DNA of 64,000 bases from Chromobotia macracanthus (GCA_036877525.1 JAZGTH010000116.1:1-64000), one strand, 5' to 3'; counted from the first letter of the stretch, positions 37,957-53,500 are shown. Translations and numbers: made by a program. Notes: generated by a model not told the origin, from the sequence alone.

Positions 37957-40697
37957 TCAAACGTGCAGAATCTCCATACTGTAGTCTTCTGTCTCTGTGT
38001 ACTGTGAAGAGTTTGTGTCTGACTGTGCCGGACCAAGTGCCTCTTTATTCTCCAAGTTTGGCTCCAGAAGAGAGGGCTTGTCAAAAACATTCTTTTTACA
38101 GGTCTCTGGGCGATTCTGCACATATATTACTCTGTTGTAGGCCTTGAGTCTCCTCCACAATTGGATGTAGACCTTGCATTGCACATACATGAACACTAGT
38201 CCACCTGTGAAGCCTATGGCCACCACCACCAGCTTGGTCCAAAAAGGCCATTCCAATATTCCTGTAAAGACATAAGGGAAACATTACAGTTATTACTACA
38301 CTGTAAGAATATTACATCAACTGTATGTACATATGGAATAATTATGGACACAACACACACTCTAGAAAAAAACATCAAGCACAACAACAGGGCACGCTGG
38401 GATGTTGCTGGAGACCTGACATGTCCACCCAGGTTTCAGGTAGGACAGGGATATATACAGCACAACATAAGGTAACAGTTTGGACATACGGCTATGCTTC
38501 AGAATGTAAACACATTGTTTTCACCCTTGACATTTTACCAAAATCATTACTACGACCACCGATTGGTGGAGGAATAAACACATTCTTAATGACAGATCAT
38601 TTCCAAATGAGATGTGATATCAACAGAAAAAAATTCTTAATGAAAGTCCAAGAAATTTCATCGGCACAGCATGCATTTCACCTGGAATACAACCAGCCAA
38701 CCTTTGAGTTCTTTACAGGTGCTTTTAGTGCTTGTAAATGTCAAGAAAGATCAAGTGTGAGGAAATTGCCACATGCTAAGTCTCTAAAGGCTACTGTCAA
38801 AGCACAAGGCCTTAAACACAGAATACTGTACTGTTTTCTGTGGTTCCATATGAGAGGCTGGGGTGCAGCTTTAATCCACCTGACATTATTAGCAGAGGCA
38901 GAGAATTTGGTTAGTGAGTCAGACATGGGACAATTTTGCTATCAGGATGGTTTAAGGTTTACAGATGCCAACTTTTCACTGGTCTACTGAGAGGACCGCC
39001 CTTTTCAAATTTAATGTTTTGCATATTACAATCTGCCCTAATTATATACCAATGTCTGATTGGCCCATTCATTATACTGATAACTACACATTTGTCTGAA
39101 CTCTGTCAGTAGACTAGTTTGATATGGACATGGATGCCAGTTCAAAATTCATTAAAAAACATTCCAATTTATTCAAATGCTTTGTACTTTGTTCCTGCGC
39201 ATTACCTTTGCAGTCTTATGTACAGTCTTTTTTCTTTAATCTTTTGTGCTTAAATACATCCATTTAAAGATTTATAAAGCAGTGGTTGGGCTGTGATAAG
39301 TGGCCATCAAGCCTAAGATTGCCTTTGTCGGGCATATTCACAACTGTCTGTATGGGGCAGGAACGCACATTGCATTTGGAGCGTGCTCTGGCTGTGAAGG
39401 CATTGTTGCCTTTATTCAGGCTGTGACTGGCATTCATGTTTGAAATGGTTGATGTGTGTGTGTATGGGGGGGGTCATTCATTTGGACCTCTAAAGAAATA
39501 ACTACAATTAGAGGAAAGAATCAGAGGAAAGAGTGATAAATGTAAAGGTGTTTACCTGGTATTCTCCCCGCTGCATGGTTAAAAAGAGTTTGTTACTATT
39601 TTGCTATAGGCAATGGTGAAGCCACTGACACGGGTGGGTGGGGGGTTCAGGGGTGCAGGGGGGTGGGAATCAATTTCTAAGACCGCTACTGAAACTCTCT
39701 GACTTTTATGATGGAAAAACGTGTTCTGTACACATAATGCAGAAATGGGGGATGGATGTGGCTAAAACCGGTAGAAACATTCTTCACAGAAGCACAGGTT
39801 AAGTATATATGCGCATGCACTGTTGCTTGACAGGTCTCTCGCCTTACCATGCAAGATGAAAAGTCAATGGTGTAACCATGGTAACAGTGATCAAAGATCT
39901 CCCTCAAAGCTACAGTTGTGGACAATGAAGTGTGTGTGAATAGGCTCTTAATGTTGGGAGCAAATCGCTAGTGCCTACAGCATTGTCAAAGACCCATCAG
40001 TGTAAGGGTCACGGTCAGCAACAAAACTTCAAAAGGATATGGACCATGATCCTGGAGTGCGGTTAAATGGATACTGTGCTTTTTATGAAGTGCACGCTTG
40101 CACATCTGCGCATATCTATTATAAGAATGAAATCCATAGATGTCTCACAAATTTTCCACTGGTGAACCCGACCAGCCTCTGTGCTCCAGAGGTTTTTAAT
40201 AGTATTTATTGGATGAAGCTTGAGAAAGCAAATCACCTCTTCATCACTGTACCAAGTTCCTCTTCCTTCCTACTGTACAAAGAGTTACTTTTAATTCAAA
40301 GAAAGGATAACTCATCTGGGTGGTGGACATGATGAACGCTTCACAATACACTTTGCCAGCTGCTGCAAACAGTGGCTGTCAGAGAGATGTGATTGCTCCC
40401 TATGCAACAGAACAATCCAGTGGGGAACATAAAGAGTGTTTATGATGAGGGAGGGGACAGTAGGGAAGCAGGCAGACAGTGCTGAATGAGGAAGTAGGGA
40501 GGGGGGGGGGGGTTGGGGGAAGGGGGGGGGCTAACCTTGTTTGATCTCCTCTGCTGTGCGGTCAATCAGGACGTAGAGCGACCAGACCACACAGGTGATG
40601 GCGATGACATGGAAAGTGACCGAGCACATAATCTTTCTCCTCTCACTGGCTGTCATCTGAAGCTTCTCCCACTGCAGAGACAGAAACAGTGTGTGCA

Positions 40698-40762
<65 letters not shown>

Positions 40763-43700
40763 TTATAAAGACATAATTATTCTACAAAACAAAAAAATTA
40801 TTTAACACATTTGGCCTTTTATTGCTATTGCAAAAGAAGGACATTTATGACTTAATCAGTATAGTCCAGTACAAACCAAACTGTTGGCCTGCCCTTTCCA
40901 CCCAATAAATATTTAATGTGTTTTAGTGAGAGTGATCTTAGAGCTCTCTTTAGCCATTCAGTGAAGGTCCCTATGTTAAGCCAAGACCCAGCTCATGTTT
41001 AATGACTGCTTTCACCAAAATAACACTTAATTGGGCAGTACAATCAATTCATCATGCATTTATATGTACTGTAGTTAAAACAATTAAAACAAACAAACTA
41101 ATAAGATGATATTTAAACCTGTCTATTATAATGGTAAATAGCTTATATAATAGCTGGTAAAGCTTTATGACATTTATGCACATACACTACCAGTCAAACG
41201 TTTGACGCATCTCATAAAATTATTTTATAAAAACCCGGTTAAAGCCTTTTGTAACAGCACAATGGGCACACCTAATTTCAAAAAGTTCAAACAGCAAACA
41301 GCTGAACTGTTCAACATTTTGCATTGCTTTAAACATGATGCCTCAGCTTTTTTTGCTTTAAATAATTTATCACATTGTGGCCCAATAACAGGTTTTGAGA
41401 AAGGAAGGAAGAACTGCAGTTGGCACACAAACAGAACCAAACAAGAAAACTAGTTTTATTAAAATGCTCCATGGCAAATATATATGAAACCTCATGTTCA
41501 GCATTAGGAAGGATGCTGGGACGGACATGCTGTGTCCACATGTATTTGTCTACCCAACAAGTTAAAACTGCCAACATGACTAAATATACAGATGCCACAA
41601 TTTTCACGCTGAGCATAATGTTTCTTTATGTAACTTGCAGATACCTGGGAATGACTTTCTTCACCGCTGTGAAGCAGTGGGCAATCAAGCATTCTATGGC
41701 GACACAAAGGCTGTCCGAGAGATGTCCTATTTTAAGCCCCATTTGACACGCACAGCATCAGAAATTTAATTAAATGAGGAAGCAGTGGACAATAAAGAGT
41801 GAACACAGAAGTGACTAGGCTTTCATCCTGTTCATGCCACTCCAAAAACATTCCATTATAACAATAAATTATAAAAAACTCCTACAGGCTACACAATCTT
41901 GTTATCAATCATCTCGTAGGACAGACTGCTTCTCATCTACACTGATCAGCTATTGCATTTGCACATAAAACACAGTGAGGTGAGGTGCTGAAACCCACAC
42001 CTGCCTACGTACAACTAATGTAACACATAACGGTGTATGACTTTATATGACTTTATATGAAAGTGACTTTTATAGAACTGCATCATAGCAATATGATAAA
42101 CGAACAGCAATAGGATAAAAAAAAACAGAATTCCATAACTAGTTTACTAGTGAATACAATTTATTGTTAACAATAATGAGATAATATTCTGCTTTGAGAC
42201 TTTTTATGGTTTTCAAACACTGGTGCAACTCTGGTTATTTTAACAACAGGTAAGGTAATTTTCACCAATTCATTCTCTCTATAGAAAACTTTAATAATGA
42301 ATTCAAAGCCCTGAACTAATCAAACCAGATCAGAGATCACAACATTACAGATTTAATTCAAAACAAAAAACATTGATAAAATATATGTGAAAAGACACAT
42401 TTTTAAGACTGTTTGTGTAATATTACAAGTAACGTCTTTTCTAAGGAAGTAAAATCTATGGATTGTTTATGTTGATTGTAGGTCATTCCTGCAATTTCTG
42501 TTTCCATGGTAACAGAACTTTTCTAAATGGAAAATCTCTCCTCAGGATCACAATCTAGCTCTTCAATAGGAAATCAGCAATTATGCATGATTTTTAGTTC
42601 AACTCACTTACCTGAGTACACGGTTTCTACAGAAGCATACTGTATTGGTCAGATTTACATTTATACATTATCAAACAAAATCAATTTCTCAAATTTTCTA
42701 AAAGACCTGTTGAGCATTACATAAAACTGATTTACAGACACATATTTATATTAGATTTTACTACATTGAATACAATCAAAATTTAGCTCATCCAAACGTC
42801 GAGTCAAAAGAGTTTTGCTTTAAAAGAAGCTTTTAATATAGTGTTTGTTTCTTGGTTTAGAATTTGGAATGTCACTGTGGACATTGTTGATACTGCAGAG
42901 ATGCAGGTATGCACAGCTCTGAGAGTACACTCATGCAGGTGGATTGTTACCTTGCGCAGGGGCTTGAGTTTGGTCTCCATGATGAAGTCATATTTGCAGA
43001 GCTCGCAGCAGCGCGTGTCTGAGCTTTTGATCCACTGCTGCAGGCAGGACTGATGGACAAACCGCAGACTCCCGGTACAATGACAGGGCGTTATCAGTGG
43101 ACTGTCATCATCCCCCTCACAGTGACAAATCCTGTAGTTTATTTACAGACAAAGATGAAGAGAAACTGTGTTATCCTCCTAAAACCACTGCTGAGCAATG
43201 CAAGCCAATACTGTTCAGTATCAGTTTCAGTTTTACTCAGGGGACATGACAGGGAAATTGGCTTGTAAGACAATAGAGTTACTTTATAAGGAGATGCAAC
43301 ATAATACATGATTTGTGATGAATGTGAAAGTGTAACCAAACTGATGTGAGTGACATGGGAGTATATTAAGTGTACATAAAGTTGTTTTTTCTCTATGAAT
43401 CAAGTCACTAATACAAACATGTTAGTAACACATTGACAATGTGTCTTCATGTGACAGGTGCCGTTTTAAAAAGTGATTGAGAGGCAGATGTTGCTGTGAG
43501 TGACACAATGAACTGTGCTGTTTGTTACATATATGTATAGAAAAACTACTTAACATAATTATATTGACATGGGGATAAAATCCGTAAAAATATTGGTAAA
43601 AATATTTTTAGATGGTAAAGTTTCTGAATTAACTCTGGACAATGGTTCTATAACTATTCTGATTCTAATATACTATATTGATTATAAAATACTATACACA

Positions 43701-44467
43701 ATATAAAATACTATACTGCACTGTACAGTTTGTTTATCAGGAAACAATTATGGGGTGCCTCACTGCGTGCTGTAAACATGGTACATATTAGACTCAATCT
43801 AAGATTCCGATCAGCACAGCAATGTAGGATTTGTAGGAAGTAATTTTTTAAAGAAATATCAACAGAATCTAGAGAAGCATCCAACCACCAAACTTTATGT
43901 CACACCAGCAGGTAGGAAGGAATAGCTGTTTGCTACAGTCAGGGGAAGAGAGGATGTCCAGAGAGATAAGACACAAAAAGAGGGAGCGTGAAGCAGCAGG
44001 AGAAAACAGCAAAAAAATAAACCTGCAGATGTACAAGCAACAACTTGTGGCAGCAACAGAAAACCGATAACATTATTTAAAATGAATTGCACTTTTGACA
44101 AATGTTTAAAATTATGTATGCTGACATAAGATGAAGGCTCATATCAGTGGCCTAGAAAAAACTGTTTTGTTCTACATTAGGTGGGACGCCCCCACACAGT
44201 GGCCACCATTTTGAGAACATGAGACTAGCAAAGCACTCACACATCTCACTAACTCCAATATTCTGTGTTTTTTATATGGGGTTCTACATACTGTAGATGT
44301 CAGTATAAAGTCTAAGATGACTGCCATGTTAGCCAGTAAAACATACATTACTTGGTGCATTGTTATATATATTTCTTGTTTTCCTTGAGGTTGCACTCAC
44401 AAAGAAACCAAACAAATAGGTAAAACGGTTTTAATAACTTCAATACATTTACCATGGAAAACCTGTG

Positions 44468-44511
<44 letters not shown>

Positions 44512-47500
44512 TGTATTCAGATTAATTTAATTTCTGAGTCAACCCATGCTTAGTAAGTTTAGAGGTCAGCTGCGAAAGCACTGAGTACTAACCAACCTGC
44601 ACGACAAATTTCAACATGCATCATATGAAGATGCCAGTGGCATTGTGGTGCTGAGAGAATCATCAGTTCAAAGTGAATCACAGATGAGTTCACATCACAC
44701 TGATGCTCACATGACGGCTAGTCTGGTAGGAACATTCACTGAAACTGAGTTTCAGTGAAGTTTGTGAAATACACTCAGTGCAGCTAATTTTTGCAGTGCT
44801 AAGCGAGTGTAACTTGAATCAGCACTGTGTAATTTATGCCCCACCAACAGCACCAAGTTGCTAAAGTACTCATTGTTCTCAAACTAATCAGTATTCCCAC
44901 TGTAAACTCAAGCCATCGGTTGAGTCAATGATGCAATGTCGGGACACTCCAAAATAAAAAAAACATTAAAAACATAAAAAGTGGAATACTTTAGCTTTGA
45001 GAAAGGATTTACCTAACTCATTGGACAAAGGAGTACTTTCCAGAGAAAGTTATGAGGAAATACTTTACATAAATAGTCATACCTCAGTAAAAAAAAAAAA
45101 AAACCAACAACACCATTAAAACCTAGTGCTCTCAGGACAATTTCCTACAAACCAAAACTGTACAGCTTTAAATATTGTCCATCATGTTTAAGTTGCTTTA
45201 CAAAACAAAAGTTTTCAGATCACTATACAAAAACTATTTTTGGCACAGACTGTTGGACTAGACAAACAAGGCTTATCTGAACTCTGACCTTCTCTGACAT
45301 TTATTTTTTCTGACAGAACTACATGTGAATAAATGGCATTATGGCCATAACACATGGCTTAGCCACTGTAATGGATATAACAATCATGCCCTCCAACCCC
45401 ACGAAACGGGCCCTGTAAATGCTAACTAGCTGCTGGGGCACAAACGAAAGAGAAGATTGCTTCCGTGTCAGAGTCGAGGAGGCTTTTCAGACTGAATGAC
45501 CAGGATAATGACTATTTTCAGACATGTCTGATCCAGTCAAGGCTCTACAAGATTAGCAAACCGCACAGACAAGGAGAAAAACGCAGCCTGTCACATCTCC
45601 ATCAGCTGACAAGAGGCTTTACAGCCAATCTGAGCTCAGTGGGCGATAACTTCATCGAGGTGTCGCTTTAATGGACTCCTTGTGTTTATGATTGCTCATA
45701 GTGTGCTTTACTGTTATTTCACCCTTTCACTCATTCTACTGTTAGTTTTATCAGAATATATTAGGCCCAACACATAAAGTCAGATCATATTAATTTAGAA
45801 TAGAAAACCACAGACTGTATTTAACACATTTTACATCCAGCCTTTTCAGGTTTTGTAATCTGCTGTTCTAGAAAAGTGAAGTGATTTAATTAGACCAACA
45901 TGTCCCTCTATAGTGTTTCTATAGAACTGTATCTGTTTAAATACATTGGCAGGCCTGATATAATACTGACAGAAGGATGTGATATATGTGATAAGTTTGT
46001 CAGTATTGTGTATTCATAACATTAAACTTACTGGTTGTTCAATAAAAGCCTTTCAATAAATCTTCAAGAAACTGTATGGTATTCAATTTACAGACAGAAT
46101 GAAAATCTCTAGAATGGATTTTAGCACAGTACAATGTATTGAATGTAGCTGAAAGCATTAATGGCAGTTGAAAGCACTATTAGCCAAACATTTTAAAAAT
46201 GAAAACACATCTACACATCCACATCTAATTCTGTGCAAACCTGCAGGCATTTCTGCACATTTCTGTGGGTGTAGATTTATGTTGGCCTGTTTATAAACGT
46301 CTTAAGAAATAATATTTACAGTATATATAATAATAATATTTACAATAAGTACAGTTACAGTTGCACAGTAGGTTATTAAGATCATTGTATTGGTTCTTGC
46401 AATCACTACATTTAGCCTTTAATACATCAGTTCTTTAGAAAACAGCTCTCTTTATTACATCAGGCTGTCAAACCCATTTTGGTACTAACTGGTTCTACAT
46501 TTTGTAAGAACATACACCTGGCTGTTTGTCCCAGGTGAACATGTGTCTTTGACATAGGTCACACCTCAAGACACCTGAGCAAGTTTTGTGGCAGATCCCT
46601 GGCTATTCCAACTCTGTTATAAACCAATAAGCCTTGCTAACTGATCCTTAAATGTCAGCTATTTTAAGAGCACCGCATGAGGGTGGTAATACATGTGGGA
46701 AGAGACTTCAGCTCACCTTTAAGAAGGATGTAAACAATCAATACAAGAAAAGCACCTAGTGAAGCTCAGGTACAGTGTTAAGCAATGAATTTAGCTTAGA
46801 GATAAGCAGAGCTGGCAGGTGTAACCACTTTCCAAACAGGTTCTCTCTCTTTTTGTCTGTACCCCATAGCAACTGGATACTTCACTTGAAAAATACTTCC
46901 TGAAATCCAAGATGTCAGAAAGAATTTTATTTGTGATAACTAAGAAGTTGTGATATTCAAATGTACTTGGACTTAATTTTAGAATTTTTTACCCCTTAGT
47001 TTGCTGTTGGTGAGCTGCAGCTCTAAGTCAATTACATACCTCATAAGTTACACTAATTAGTTCCTGGGGCATCTATGTAGTCCTGTAGATGAATATCAAT
47101 AAAATCACTGTTATTTCTCCTTGTCTCAATTGCCAAAGAGCCACAACCAAAACTATAATCAGATGTCAGCATTCATTCTGCCACGGCTGAACTACTCCAT
47201 TCAAAGAACTAACATACTATGTAAGTTCATTATCGAATGAACATCGCTCTTCTACTCCTCTAATTCTCTGAGGAAATCTGCTTAGACTATCCATGAGACT
47301 GCTGTGACATATCACAGCTCTGAAATACTTCACTACATTTAGCTGCCAAATAGTTTTGTATAATTCCTACTAAAATGTATATTTGATTGTTGACCATGGC
47401 AACATACTGGTCCTACTGTACTTTTAAATCCCTTGTTTAATTCTGTGGTTTTTCTTTTCATACCAACATACTTCAGAATACCTAAATGGTGACCATTATT

Positions 47501-50500
47501 ATGCGACCCCAAACAATAAGCTACTGGATTTTTAATAAAAATAGTGTAGGGGGTCTCAGTTCAGCTTGAAATATAATATATACAATCCTGATTACCCAGT
47601 TGGGGTTTACTTTGCAATATTGATTGGATGGATGTACATTATCCCTTACATACATTCCACACAGCATAATGCCAAGCCTGGACAACTTCCTCTTCCACAC
47701 ATGGATCTATAATACTGACAACTCCCACATATGAGTCCTGTTATTGATCGAGGACAGGAAGCAATCACGTTGTGAATCTGGAACATAGTAGCAGTTTCAC
47801 AGCACAGAAGATCTAACAGGAAAGAGAAACAGGAAAACTGGAAATAAATATCCAGATGGGGGCTGCAGTGGGACTATGAGGATCAATCACTCTAGAGGTA
47901 GAGCTCATGGGTTAAAGGAGCTGGGTGGGAGTGAGTAAACCCCACCAACCTGCAGCAGTCCCCAGACAAAGAGTAGGGTGAGAGTGGCCCATTTTTCTCA
48001 GACAGTGGAGAGGAGCATTGATCCAGGTCGCTGTCTTCCTCAAGGGAACAAAGAGGAGCCCTGAAACCCTGCACCCTGAGCTTCTGTCTAGATGAGTCCT
48101 CCTCAAACACCTCATCATCTCCCATATCCTCCATACAACAGGACTCACTGACCTCCAGCAAGGTGCTGGATGACTTGGGGATGTGCAGCCATAAGGTGTT
48201 GCTGCCCATTTCGGACACCTGCAAGTTTCCTGTGGTGGAGGAGCCGGTGAAAGGGAAGATGAAACGTAGGAAGTTGGAGCTTCTCTGAAGATCTGATTGC
48301 AGAGGACCAGGGAGAGCCAGGCAGTGCTCGGGCCCTGCATTAGAGACATATTTGTAGTTGTTGAGGAATGAAGGAGGTTGAGATAGAAAGGGAGGAGGAG
48401 AGTGGACCTTGCCATTGAGGGCTTTGATGTGTTCCTCTTGCATGTGCTTCTCTTTCTCTGGGCCCAGCTCCCCATCTGAGCATGTGCGGTCTATAAAGTG
48501 AAGACCGCTGTACAGGCCATCCATCTTTTGACCCACGTCATTCAGAGACTTTGAGAACTTGAGATTGCCTGCCTGTGGTTTCAGGGTGACTGATGGTTTG
48601 AGAAGGGAGAGCCATTCTGTGCCAAATAAGGTCCTATTTTTAGGCTTGGTGGGAGAGTCCATGCAGAGTGTTGTCATGGTGACATTCTGGGATGCTGAGC
48701 TTCTACCATTAGAGTTTAGCATCACTATAGTAGCCTGTAAGGGCCTCTGTGAGCCCAGCTCCTGAACAGGGTCATTAGAACTGCATACGAGAGGAGAAAT
48801 ATGGGAAAGAAAGAGAGAAAGACAGGGTGTAGAAACAGATAGGAAGAGAGAAGCAAGAATAAAGAGACATGCAACATGCATTATAGAACAAATGAAGATA
48901 GACTACAAAATAAATGTGGAAGGAAATGGAAAGAAGGTTAGAAAACAAAATGGCTGAATAAAGAATGCTGGCAGTGCTGACTCATGTTAAATATGTAAAA
49001 CCTGTCACTTTTTTAAAGTAATTCCTCACCAAATAAATAAAACTTTTTTGTCATATTTATTTGCAAAACTATTTTGTATATAACACAAAGGAACACCATG
49101 AAAGCACTATAAAAGTAGCTCATGTGACTATTTTCTAAGCCTTCTGATGACATAAAATGGCTTTGTGTGACATGCGGCCTAAAAATTAGGCTGTTTCACA
49201 CACAAAGGCATTGTGTGTGTTTAGAAGACATATAATGCAAGAGTTGTATGGAATTATGGATCTTTTATGGCATTTTTTGTCCAATTTGGAGGATGACAGC
49301 CCGCAATCACTAAGAGCTGTCACTTCTAGAGCTGCAACAATTCTTTAAAACTTTCTTTAGTGTTTCTTTAGAGCTTGCAGGTTTGAATCAACATGAGGGT
49401 GAATACATTTTGACAATTTTCATTTCTGGGTGAACTGTTGCTTTAAGAATTTAAGTTTTCACTTCAATGTCCGTCGACCTTTCACTCTCTTCTTGTAGTG
49501 CTTATAGAGATGGTCTAGCTGGACCTAACACAGAGCACAGCATCAGGACAGAGGAGACGTACCTGCATATATCCTGGTTAGAGGGTGTCACTGATGTTCT
49601 TGGGAAGCTGCACGGAGCACTAACAGAGGTCGGACTTCCTGCCTATACATGAAGCAGAGACAACAGTAGTAAATTAGGCTGTATAAATAATACATGAACC
49701 AGATTTGCATCTCCTAAAGGAAATACCAGTGTTTGCAAGGCAGCAAAAGAAAAGTGTAATAGTTTTAGGTAATTTTAGCATGCAATATTTAAGGATTACA
49801 ATGGTGTCATTGCTTTTGGTCGGTTACATTTTGAACATTGTATCCTTTCCCTATAACTTATTTCCCAAAAATCTAATCTAAAACTAAAATGGCCTGAAAA
49901 TTATAATCAAAGCAGCACACATCACGTGCATTGTTTGGTTCAATCATTTATGTCCTCAGACTAATTGCTGGGACATTCTAACATTCGATTTTATCAGTAA
50001 CGAACAGAGAATTTATAGGCCAGAGACTGACAGGGATCAATAGAGGATGGAGTGTCCAGAAATGACCTCCACAGACACACACACACAGAGGCTGACACAC
50101 TCACCCACACCCGCATGTTTGATGTTTGGTGCTTTAACAATGTTCCAAGAAAATGCTAAAAAAAATTAACACCCTGTTTTTTCAAGCAAAAGAAATGTGC
50201 AAATATGCCAAAGTGAACAATCTCATTACCTTAGCACCTCTGTGCCGACCCAACAATGATTTCATTTAACACACGTCCATCATTTCTCATGTAAAGGCTG
50301 CTGTTCAGCAACTGAAGATGTGATGTGCACATTATCAGGACATTTGATACAGTTCTGTGTGTGTTGTTGTATCAGATATAACAGATCCAATAGAAAAGGT
50401 GCACTCTCCTTATCAACCACAAAAAATGAACGAAGAGATAAAAAGAACAGAAGAGGGTCAGCTTGGAATCATCTCTAAAATAAGACAGACAATAACATTC

Positions 50501-53500
50501 GTTAAACAAGAAAAGATAAATAAAAAATTGTTAATGTTAATGCAAGAAATAATCATGCTTAATGATTGTCACTTAGGTATAGAGAGTGTAACAGACAAGG
50601 CTGATCCTTTGGACTTGCAAAGTTTCAGCACCATCTGGGGTCCTTTGTATGTTTATCGCTTGCAAGCAAGACGCAAAGTTTCACAAGTGTGGCAAAACCA
50701 ACATAAGATATATAAGATCAATAAATAAGATATATAGATTAGAAGGTTACTGTTAAAACACAACGAGAATGATTATGTGCTTTATGTTGTGAAATGGGAT
50801 GTTAAGCTTAGAGTTATAGCAAAGCGAAGCGCTAGAACAATGCTAGAATAGTCTAGAAATGTAGAAGTGCAGGGGCAAGATTGCATAACTTAACCAGTAC
50901 ACATATGTAAAAGTATTAATGTTGCAAGAACTTATGGGTGTGTGTACAGAGATCATACTACTATCATAATGGTATCAGGAGGTCATCTATCCAGAAAAAT
51001 TACTGTTATGTAATCGCAGCTATAAATTGAGTAACAGCTGAGGAAATGAGGCTGAACCTCACGGTGAAGACCTCTCGCTATTATGTGTGTATGTTTGCTT
51101 GATGTTTGTTTAATAAAACTGATCCATCTCAGATGGTGATAGTTTAACCTCTCTTAAACGAGTCTTGTGTGGAGTACTTACACCATAACCTATTATCTGA
51201 ACTTGAACAGAACTCACATCAAGCCCTAGACGACAAACCCTGCTGAGTTCGGTCCTGACACCGTCAAGGATTATCAAGCAGCTGACAGCGTTCTCAAGTA
51301 GAATGTGAGAACAAATGGTTAAATTGGTATAGTATTTTTAGACTGCTGTTGACGCTTGTTGGTTTGTTGGGTTATCTAGGCAGGATAGAAATGAGACAAC
51401 TGTGTGAACATGATTAACTCTGGAATCACTTCAGCTTCGGTCAGTGAGATAAGTTGTGTTTTCAGGATTGACAGAACACATGTTTGTAAAATACATACAC
51501 ACAATCACATTACCTGCACGCTAATGAAAATAGCACAAACGCCTATCAGAAGCACACAGCGATAGGGCTCTGAGTGTTACGCATAAAGTATCAACACACA
51601 AGTATAAATGTAAGCAAAGATAAATAGTCGCACAGTAAATAATGTGCCTCTAAATGCACTTCAGTGTGTGAATTCTGCCTGTCAGTGAAATAAAAAAAGC
51701 TTGTTCGTGGATAACAATGCCTCGCCTCTCAGAGACATTCCAAAAGTTTATTCAGAAATAAGGTAAAATGATTCATTTTCCACTATGAAACTGGCACTGC
51801 TGCTAGCATAGACCTCTGCATAACATTACTAAAACCAGAGAAAACAACAACTAAAACGTTTAAAACAAAGCCTTCACTGAATATGGTTTATTCAACATTT
51901 CTACAGAGCTGTATTGAGTTCCACTATTATTTTTATCTTAGCCACAATATTCTGAAAGTAATTAAATTTCCAACCAAACTTTACTTTGGTGATAATTCTA
52001 GATGTATTTGGTCTTATGTGTGTCAAGAGTTTTTTGTGTTTATATGTTTTTTTTTATATACATTTTTTTTTGTTTTTATACGGCTACATTTCTTGATAAA
52101 AATATAAAGTTTACTTTATATTTTATCTTACTTTAGAATGTTTTCAAAGCTAACCAGGGTCATCTAATGGTGATAAAAACATTCTAACAATTGCAACAAT
52201 TGAAAGTGGTCATCTTCATACATCTATTTTGCACGATGAATTGTGATACATCAGTAACATTTAAATCACTTGACATCAATTCAATTAAATACATTTCAGA
52301 AAAATACATTTTGTATTTAATTTTCAAGATTTTAACCTACATTCTGTTTGGAATGTTTTTAACCACTGTTTTAAAACACTGTTCTGTTTTTGCCTTGCAA
52401 GCATTGATATTTCCTTCAAGAAACACAAATCTATGGTTGTTCTAAGTTAATTCTAAGCCTTTTGTTTTCTTTATTACTCTGGCTATCTACTGGGGAGTTT
52501 CTTTATCTTTCTGTGTGTACAGTATACAAAGGTACTGTTTGAGCCAAGACTACAGTCACTCAAAAAAAGAAACTAGAACAAAACATCAGTCTCAACATTT
52601 TTATATCTTGTCTGTCTCGAGAATAATAATAGTGTTGTATATTCTGTGTCACAAAGCAATGGAAAACTAGAACAAAATTCTGCTTAACTCTCTGATTTGA
52701 CCACCCTTTCCTTCCTTTTCTCTGTTAGGATTGTGATTATTGCATTAACAATGCTAAATGTTATTTATGCATGCATAACTGACAAATAACCCAAGTACTG
52801 ATGCAGTAAAGAAAGACTGCATGTTTCAAAATGAGAGGGAATTAGGCAGCATGTAAACTTTTAGGAATGACTCAAAAAGCAATCAAAGAGAAATTAGAAA
52901 AAAGTTGTTTACAAAAGCAGAATGACAAGCGGCCCTAAATACAAAACCATTAAAATAAGTGAGGTTTAGTTTCCAGGCTGTTCATCCCTAACCAATTTTC
53001 TGTAAACACATTAACTTTACAGCTAATTGTTTGTACATTATCATCTGCTTAATTTGAGGTGCAAGTTTATAGAATGATTATGGAAATTAGTGCAGATGCC
53101 ACCATGAGGATGGTCTGTCAATCACTCGTGTGAAAGTTGATGTGATGAAGCACAGAGTTTCAAAACAGATGTTCCCTAACGAACCAAAGGCATTCCACCC
53201 TCTCCAACGCTATACTTGAACTTAATGTACTTGAACTGCAAGTCATGCAGTTCTTCCTGAAACATGCGAATAACTAATGGAATGCTATCAAAGAAGCACT
53301 CAGATGTGTAGCTTCATAAGCTCAAACTAAACAACCTAACTTAAAACTTCAGTCCTAACCAAGTTTTTATTTGTCTCTCTTCATTTAATAGAAATGCTGC
53401 AAAACTGAGCACAATGACAGCCTCACAGTCTGATCATATTTGCTGTTTCATATTAAGCTGTATGGAGCTGTAATTAAGACAACAAGATTCTAAAGTGTTT

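Noticed and set aside
40689..40762. Regular short repeats considered as a CRISPR-like array
   Set aside because: They are simple dinucleotide repeats without spacers, and the window is vertebrate.
47912..48475. 187-codon minus-strand frame
   Set aside because: It overlaps the march8 cassette exon in another frame and does not match the splice phases.
49638..49642. Alternative acceptor GCAG|GAAGTCC for the march8 exon ending at 49642
   Set aside because: It would break the frame with the phase-0 upstream exon. The acceptor TATAG four bases earlier in the transcript gives GCAGGA and restores the family sequence AGSP.
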